64,000 nt of DNA from Bacteroidota bacterium. GTDB taxonomy: Bacteria; Bacteroidota; Bacteroidia; Flavobacteriales; Flavobacteriaceae. Made by a program: the position numbers and the translations under genes. The stretch is taken from assembly GCA_023390775.1 (NCBI GenBank), contig JAEWCF010000041.1, positions 1 to 64,000 of the forward strand. The letters are read 5' to 3'. The notes beneath the pieces were generated by a model. It was not told the DNA's origin. It worked only from the letters and a program-made list of their open reading frames with translations, and made no database searches. Below, piece after piece: positions 59,030 through 64,000 of the stretch. The stretch's first letter is position 1. Every line of letters starts with the position of its first letter.

Positions 59030-61477
59030 ATGGATGCGAAGGCATGTTTTCACTGCGGATTGGACTATTCGCCGCAGGACGAGATACGTTTTGACGACAA
59101 ATCATTCTGCTGTGCGGGATGTAAGACGGTATATGAAATTTTCAGCGCCAACGGACTCACGCGCTACTATGAACTCGAGCGGAATCCCGGTGCGACTCCC
59201 GGTTCCGACGGCGGGCGTTATGCCTTTCTCGACAATCCTGAAATCGCGCAAAAGCTCCTCGATTTCCAGGAAAGCGACACAAGCATCGTCACGCTCAACA
59301 TTCCGCACATCCATTGCAGTTCCTGCATCTGGATCCTGGAAAACCTCTCAAAACTGCAACCGGGGATTACGAGCTCCCAGGTGAATTTTCCCGCTAAGCG
59401 CGTAAAAATAAATTTTGACGGCTCCCAAACATCCCTGCAGCAGATCGTTGCGTTATTGGTTTCCATCGGATACGAGCCCTACATCAGCCTGGAAGATTAC
59501 GGCGCCAAAAAGCCCAAGTCCGACCATTCCCTGACCTTCCGGCTGGCCGTGGCATTCTTCAGTTTCGGGAACATCATGCTCCTCTCCTTCCCCGAATATT
59601 TCGAAGTGGGCGAATTCTGGCTCGAACAATATAAAGTTTTTTTCAGATGGCTGACCTTCGCGCTGGCGTTGCCGAGTTTTCTGTATTCGGCCAACATCTA
59701 TTATGTCGCCGCCTGGCAATCGATCAGGGCCAGGATGCTCAACATCGAAATCCCGATCGCACTGGGAATCGTCGTCATGTTCGTGCGGAGTACCGTCGAT
59801 ATCGTGATGGGTTACGGACAGGGGTTTTTCGACTCGCTGACGGGGCTCGTGTTCTTCATGTTGCTGGGCAAGATGTTCCAGATGAAGACTTACGGCTTCC
59901 TGAGTTTCGAACGCGACTATAAAAGCTACTTTCCCGTCGCGGTCACCCGGATTACGGCAGACAGAAACGAGGAAAGCGTTCCGGTGTATGAAATCCTCAA
60001 AGGCGACAGACTGTTGGTGCGCAACCGCGAACTTATCCCCGCCGACGGCATCCTGATCAGCCCATCGGCCTCGATCGATTACAGCTTTGTGACTGGGGAA
60101 TCCGTGCCCGTGGAAAAGAGCTCCGGAGACAAGTTGTTTGCCGGTGGCAGGCATGTGGGCGCTCCGGTCGAGATTCAGGTCCTCAAACCCGTCTCCCAAA
60201 GCTATCTGACCCAATTGTGGAGCCATGACGTGTTCCACAAGCAATCGGAAGGGTTTGAAACCATTACCAACCGCATCAGCCACTATTTTACGCCCGTGCT
60301 TTTGCTCATCGCCTTTGCCGGCTTCGGGTATTGGATCTTCATTGACACCGACACCGCGTTCAACGTGTTCACGGCGGTACTCATCGTGGCATGCCCATGC
60401 GCCCTGGCCCTTACGGCGCCGTTCACGCTGGGCAATGTTCTGCGGATCTTCGGACGGGAAAAATTCTACCTCAAGAACGCGCAGGTCATCGAGCAACTTG
60501 CCAGGATCGATACGATTGTCTTTGACAAGACCGGTACGATAACCAGCGCAAGGAAATCCGAAATCTCCTGGCAAGGCCGGGTTTTCGAACCCACCGAATC
60601 GGAACTCGTAAAAAGCCTGCTCCGCGTGTCCAACCATCCGCTTAGCCGAATGCTGTACGACAACATGGAAATGGTCGGTGTCAAAACGGTCCGCGAGTTC
60701 GAGGAAGTGACCGGGCGCGGGATCCGCGGGATTGTCGACGGGCATGAGATCTTGATCGGGTCTGCGTCATTTGCGGGCGGAAACGGGCTCCGGGACCACC
60801 TCCAGACTTGTGTCCACGTCAGTATCGACGGCAAGCATTACGGCAAATTCGTTTTCGGCAATGCCTACCGCGCGGGGCTGAAAAAACTCTTTTTGAAATT
60901 GGGCCGGCAATTCAGGCTGATGATCCTCTCGGGCGACAACCAGGGCGAACGAAGATCGCTTGAAAAACTGCTCCCCGCCAATGCACAATTGCTGTTTGAC
61001 CGCAAGCCCGATGAGAAACTTCAATGCATTGCAGGCCTGCGGGAACAGGGCCGGAACGTCATGATGGTGGGCGACGGCCTAAACGATGCCGGTGCCCTGG
61101 CCCGTAGCAATGTCGGGGTTGCGGTAAGCGAGAATGTCAATGTCTTCTCCCCGGCCTGCGATGCCATCCTGGACGCCTCGCAATTTGATAAACTCGACAC
61201 CTTTTTGGCACTGTCCAAAAAAGCCATGCTGACCATCAGGCTGAGCTTTGGGCTGTCGCTGCTCTACAACGTGGTCGGGCTCAGTTTTGCCGTGACGGGC
61301 AACCTGCTTCCGCTCGTGGCGGCCATCATCATGCCGCTGAGTACCGTCACCGTGATTTCTTTCGTGACGCTGATGAGCAACTTCCAGGCAAGGGCCTTGA
61401 AACGAGGGGCTTCGGGGTTAAACTATTCAAAACCCGTGACCCAAGACCCAAAACCTGTGAAATCGGCGGCCGCATGA
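59030..61477 (+). CDS. ccoI: Copper-type P1B ATPase for cbb3 oxidase (CcoI/FixI-like)
   Basis: An 815-residue metal pump that supplies copper for the cbb3 oxidase. A four-cysteine metal-binding domain is at the N-terminus (CFHC at 6-9, CCAGC at 27-31), then an HMA-like domain with CSSC (96-99). Eight membrane helices follow; TGES is at 355-358, the metal-transport CPC at 455-457 in ACPCALA, and phosphorylated Asp499 in DKTGT. GDGLNDAGAL closes the P domain. The last 18 residues, rich in Pro and Lys, are encoded by repeat-like sequence at 61425-61460 and are not expected in the family. Confidence 0.94.
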   Translation: MDAKACFHCGLDYSPQDEIRFDDKSFCCAGCKTVYEIFSANGLTRYYELERNPGATPGSDGGRYAFLDNPEIAQKLLDFQESDTSIVTLNIPHIHCSSCIWILENLSKLQPGITSSQVNFPAKRVKINFDGSQTSLQQIVALLVSIGYEPYISLEDYGAKKPKSDHSLTFRLAVAFFSFGNIMLLSFPEYFEVGEFWLEQYKVFFRWLTFALALPSFLYSANIYYVAAWQSIRARMLNIEIPIALGIVVMFVRSTVDIVMGYGQGFFDSLTGLVFFMLLGKMFQMKTYGFLSFERDYKSYFPVAVTRITADRNEESVPVYEILKGDRLLVRNRELIPADGILISPSASIDYSFVTGESVPVEKSSGDKLFAGGRHVGAPVEIQVLKPVSQSYLTQLWSHDVFHKQSEGFETITNRISHYFTPVLLLIAFAGFGYWIFIDTDTAFNVFTAVLIVACPCALALTAPFTLGNVLRIFGREKFYLKNAQVIEQLARIDTIVFDKTGTITSARKSEISWQGRVFEPTESELVKSLLRVSNHPLSRMLYDNMEMVGVKTVREFEEVTGRGIRGIVDGHEILIGSASFAGGNGLRDHLQTCVHVSIDGKHYGKFVFGNAYRAGLKKLFLKLGRQFRLMILSGDNQGERRSLEKLLPANAQLLFDRKPDEKLQCIAGLREQGRNVMMVGDGLNDAGALARSNVGVAVSENVNVFSPACDAILDASQFDKLDTFLALSKKAMLTIRLSFGLSLLYNVVGLSFAVTGNLLPLVAAIIMPLSTVTVISFVTLMSNFQARALKRGASGLNYSKPVTQDPKPVKSAAA
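61425..61460. repeat. Word-repeat sequence inside the 3' end of ccoI
   Basis: CAAAACCCGTGACCCAAGAC followed by CCAAAACC closely matches the inverted tract at 31702-31725 (CAAAACCCATAACCCAAGAC), the complement of the GGGTTTTG/GAGTTATGGG family. Here it is read as protein. Confidence 0.65.
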
Positions 61478-61490
61478 TAAATGTCATTAT

Positions 61491-61517
61491 TTGACCAGGT
61501 CCGCAAACGTAATTTTG
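61491..61517 (+). promoter_or_regulatory. Possible internal promoter before ccoS
   Basis: TTG (61491-61493) and TAATTTTG (61510-61517) are 16 bp apart, one base short of the usual range; 16 bases separate it from the ccoS ATG. Confidence 0.4.
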
Positions 61518-61533
61518 TCCAAAATTCAAGGGT

Positions 61534-61710
61534 ATGAGTGTTATTTATCTGCTGATCTCGATCAGCATCATCGTGGCGGGATGCTTCCTTACGGCTTTCG
61601 TGAGGGCCGTCCGCAGCGGGCAGTACGAGGACGACTACACGCCGTCGGTAAGAATGTTGTTTGAGGACGAACTCAAGCAACCAGTTGAAGAACCAAAACA
61701 AGATCTGTAA
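61534..61710 (+). CDS. ccoS: cbb3-type cytochrome oxidase assembly protein CcoS
   Basis: A 58-residue protein: MSVIYLLISISIIVAGCFLT is one membrane helix, followed by FVRAVRSGQYEDDYTPSVRM, the CcoS signature with Gln-Tyr-(Glu/Asp)-Asp, and a short acidic tail. It is needed for cofactor insertion into the cbb3 oxidase. It lies between ccoI and ccoNO, its normal place, and ends one base before the ccoNO ATG. Confidence 0.93.
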   Translation: MSVIYLLISISIIVAGCFLTAFVRAVRSGQYEDDYTPSVRMLFEDELKQPVEEPKQDL

Positions 61711-61711
61711 A

Positions 61712-63916
61712 ATGGAAATGCAGCAATTTCATTACGACAACAAAATCGTTCAAAAATTCGTCTACGCCACCATCGCGTTCGGGGTGATCGGGATGTCGGT
61801 GGGGCTTTTGCTTGCGCTGATGTTCATCTTCCCCAACATCACCGACGGAATCTCGTGGCTTTCCTTTGGCAGGTTGCGTCCCCTGCACACCAACGCCGTG
61901 ATCTTCGCCTTTGTGGGCAACGCCATGTTCGCGGGGATCTATTATTCGATGCAACGCCTGCTCAAGGCCCGCATGTTCAGCGATGCGCTCAGCAATATCC
62001 ATTTCTGGGGCTGGCAGCTCATCATTGTGGCCGCGGCCATCAGTCTTCCGCTGGGTTACACTTCTTCAAAGGAATACGCAGAACTCGAGTGGCCCATCGA
62101 CATCGCCATCGCGCTCATCTGGGTCGTTTTCGGGATCAACATGATCGGCACCATCCTGCGCCGCCGCGAACGCCACCTCTATGTCGCGATCTGGTTCTAC
62201 CTGGCGACTTTCATCACCGTAGCCGTGCTCCACATCTTCAATTCGCTGGCGCTTCCGGTTTCGGCGATGAAGAGCTATTCGGCGTATGCGGGAGTTCAGG
62301 ACGCGCTCGTACAATGGTGGTATGGGCACAACGCCGTGGCGTTCTTTTTGACCACGCCGTTTTTGGGGCTGATGTACTATTTTGTCCCCAAGGCCGCCGA
62401 CAGGCCCGTCTATTCCTATCGCCTTTCCATCATCCACTTCTGGTCGCTGATCTTCATCTACATCTGGGCCGGTCCGCACCACCTCTTGTATTCGGCGCTT
62501 CCCAACTGGGCGCAGAACCTGGGCGTCGTGTTTTCGGTGATGCTGATTGCACCGTCATGGGGCGGTATGATCAACGGGCTCCTCACCCTTCGCGGGGTTT
62601 GGGACAAGGTGCGTACCGATGCGGTCCTGAAATTCTTCGTGGTCGCGATCACCGGTTACGGAATGGCGACTTTCGAAGGCCCGATGCTGTCGCTTAAAAA
62701 CGTCAACGCGATTGCCCACTATACCGACTGGATCGTGGCCCACGTACACGTCGGGGCGCTTGCCTGGAATGGATTCCTGACTTTCGGTATGATCTACTGG
62801 CTCCTGCCACGCATGACCAAAGGCCCGATGTTCTCCCTTAAACTTGCAAATGTGCACTTCTGGCTCGGAACTCTCGGCATCATCATTTACGCCCTGCCGA
62901 TGTATGTGGCCGGGTTCCTTCAGGCCTCGATGTGGAAGCAATTCAACCCCGATGGCACCCTCACCTACGGAAACTTCCTGGAAACCGTCACCCAGATCAT
63001 CCCGATGTACTGGATGCGCATGATCGGCGGGTCGATGTACATCATCGGAACTTTCGTCATGGTGTATAACGTGGTGCAGACCATCCGCCGCAACAAAGCC
63101 GTCGAGGACGATGCCGCACAGGCTCCCGCTCTCGAAAAGATCAGCGCCGGAAGGCTCAAGGGCGAGAAATTCCACGGATGGCTTGAGCGCCGTCCCGTAC
63201 AACTGTCGCTTCTGGCAACCGTTGCCATCCTGATCGGCGGGGTGATCCAGATCGTGCCTACCATCATGGTCAAGTCCAATATCCCGACCATCGCCAGCGT
63301 AAAGCCTTATACCCCGCTTGAACTAGAAGGCCGCGACATTTACATCCGCGAGGGTTGCGTGGGCTGCCACTCGCAGATGGTTCGACCGTTCCGCAGCGAG
63401 GTCGAGCGATATGGGCCGCAGTCCAAGGCCGGCGAATTCGTATACGACAGGCCTTTCCTCTGGGGATCCAAGCGAACCGGGCCGGACCTTCACCGCGAGG
63501 GCGGCAAATACAATGACAACTGGCACTTCAACCACATGTGGGATCCGCAGAGCACCTCGGCGGGATCGATCATGCCGGGCTACAAATGGCTGTTTGACAA
63601 CAAACCGATGGACGTTTCGCAGATCGAGGCCAAGATGCGCACCATGCAACAACTGGGCGTACCTTATACCGATGCGGAGATTGCCGATGCCCGCAAGCAC
63701 ATGGATCTTCAGGCGTCAAAAATCGAGAAAAACCTGGCGTCAGACCCGGACTTTGTCAAGAGTTACGAGGCCAGCCGCAAGAAATCGCAGGCATCGGGCG
63801 AGGAATTCACGCCGATGAAGGACCGCGAGATCGTGGCACTCATCGCCTACATCCAACGCCTGGGGACCGATATCAAAGTAAAACCTAATACCCTTACCGA
63901 TGTTCGAAGCAATTAA
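61712..63916 (+). CDS. ccoN: Fused cbb3 cytochrome c oxidase subunits I and II (CcoNO)
   Basis: A 734-residue fusion of the catalytic subunit and the monohaem cytochrome c subunit of the high-affinity terminal oxidase. The CcoN part (1 to about 460) has about 12 helices with haem and copper ligands: His59 in RLRPLHTNA, His206 in WYGHNAVA, the GPHHLLY pair at 256-257, and AHVHVG at 343-348. The CcoO part starts near 500 with one membrane anchor and has the haem c motif CVGCH (549-553) in REGCVGCHSQMVRP. Such fusion is usual in Bacteroidota. Start ATG 61712. Confidence 0.96.
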   Translation: MEMQQFHYDNKIVQKFVYATIAFGVIGMSVGLLLALMFIFPNITDGISWLSFGRLRPLHTNAVIFAFVGNAMFAGIYYSMQRLLKARMFSDALSNIHFWGWQLIIVAAAISLPLGYTSSKEYAELEWPIDIAIALIWVVFGINMIGTILRRRERHLYVAIWFYLATFITVAVLHIFNSLALPVSAMKSYSAYAGVQDALVQWWYGHNAVAFFLTTPFLGLMYYFVPKAADRPVYSYRLSIIHFWSLIFIYIWAGPHHLLYSALPNWAQNLGVVFSVMLIAPSWGGMINGLLTLRGVWDKVRTDAVLKFFVVAITGYGMATFEGPMLSLKNVNAIAHYTDWIVAHVHVGALAWNGFLTFGMIYWLLPRMTKGPMFSLKLANVHFWLGTLGIIIYALPMYVAGFLQASMWKQFNPDGTLTYGNFLETVTQIIPMYWMRMIGGSMYIIGTFVMVYNVVQTIRRNKAVEDDAAQAPALEKISAGRLKGEKFHGWLERRPVQLSLLATVAILIGGVIQIVPTIMVKSNIPTIASVKPYTPLELEGRDIYIREGCVGCHSQMVRPFRSEVERYGPQSKAGEFVYDRPFLWGSKRTGPDLHREGGKYNDNWHFNHMWDPQSTSAGSIMPGYKWLFDNKPMDVSQIEAKMRTMQQLGVPYTDAEIADARKHMDLQASKIEKNLASDPDFVKSYEASRKKSQASGEEFTPMKDREIVALIAYIQRLGTDIKVKPNTLTDVRSN

Positions 63917-64000
63917 ACACAATATGGAAACCATCTCGGGCGTGGAAATCTACCCGATCGTTTCCCTGAGCATATTCTTTGGATTCTTTGTCGCCCTGGG
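63900..64000 (+). CDS. ccoQ: CcoQ-like cbb3 oxidase subunit, N-terminal part
   Basis: The frame starting at ATG 63900 overlaps the ccoNO stop by 17 bases and reads MFEAIKHNMETISGVEIYP, followed by a hydrophobic helix (IVSLSIFFGFFVALG), cut by the window end. Size, position and pattern fit CcoQ. A second ATG at 63924 would shorten it by eight residues and remove the overlap. Confidence 0.75.
   Translation, partial: MFEAIKHNMETISGVEIYPIVSLSIFFGFFVAL

Noticed and set aside
59453..60745. 430-codon frame antisense to ccoI
   Set aside because: The plus strand encodes an intact P-type ATPase with all motifs; the antisense frame is Arg/His/Pro-rich and reflects codon bias in a GC-rich gene.
61712..63916. 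ccoN/ccoO fusion as a sequencing frameshift or novel fusion
   Set aside because: The junction is in frame, both halves are complete, and CcoNO fusion is usual in Bacteroidota.

Overview
The window comes from a member of the Bacteroidota, almost certainly family Flavobacteriaceae and Flavobacterium-like, although its GC content is high for that group. The evidence is concordant: promoters follow the Bacteroidota pattern (TTG, about 19-21 bp, then TAnnTTTG); ribosome-binding sites are essentially absent; two secreted proteins end in type IX secretion (T9SS) sorting domains; the tmRNA encodes the tag GENNYALAA; there is a fused CcoNO cytochrome oxidase; and many lineage-typical families occur (DUF4835/PorD, DUF6495, DUF6913, DUF4199, DUF1599, BT_3928-like). 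It is ordinary core chromosome. I saw no prophage, insertion sequence, CRISPR array, rRNA or tRNA.

Layout. 1-1102: end of an MFS transporter, smpB and an overlapping XRE regulator. 1261-1902: pcm (minus). 2050-8911: tightly coupled plus-strand run of a Gfo/Idh oxidoreductase, 3-hydroxybutyryl-CoA dehydrogenase, DUF1015, YggS, an exonuclease/GIY-YIG fusion, an ion channel and miaA. 9188-25288 (minus): RprXY-type two-component system, coaE with a glycosyltransferase, two large T9SS substrates, fabI, a bamD-rpoZ-coaBC-porD-recN operon, and dapA with DUF6913. 25335-27001 (plus): a 5'-nucleotidase divided over two genes. 26975-32941 (minus): ligA followed by three tandem YhhN-like membrane genes, DUF6495, and rpsF-rpsR-rplI. 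33110: a LytTR response regulator. 33807-38568 (minus): nadC-brkB-DUF2147-priA. 38747-44061: rlmH, folP (minus), then DUF1599-DoxX-tlpA-tpiA. 44062-54791: an O/P-type porin, prmA-clpS, a split YeeE/YedE transporter, DUF4199-lipoprotein-kdsA, a sugar permease, a lysine/alanine dehydrogenase-like enzyme and a serine hydrolase.

54792-64000: the tmRNA gene (ssrA) with a clear promoter and an unusually long 3' hairpin; an MpaB-like oxygenase group and a small winged-helix regulator operon that share a palindromic upstream motif; then a Crp/Fnr regulator divergent from ccoI-ccoS-ccoNO-ccoQ, with an FNR-like palindrome between them. Both trans-translation partners, SmpB and tmRNA, are in the window.

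The least explained signal is in the spacers. At least five families of short degenerate 'word' repeats (for example GAGTTATGGG, GTCATTCGACATT, AGTCATCAGTC, CATTGGTACATT and AATTTGAAAATTTG) each occur at two separate intergenic loci. They sit next to larger REP-like elements that also recur. In two places they touch genes: the miaA stop codon lies inside the first repeat unit, and the CcoI C-terminal tail is encoded by word-like sequence.
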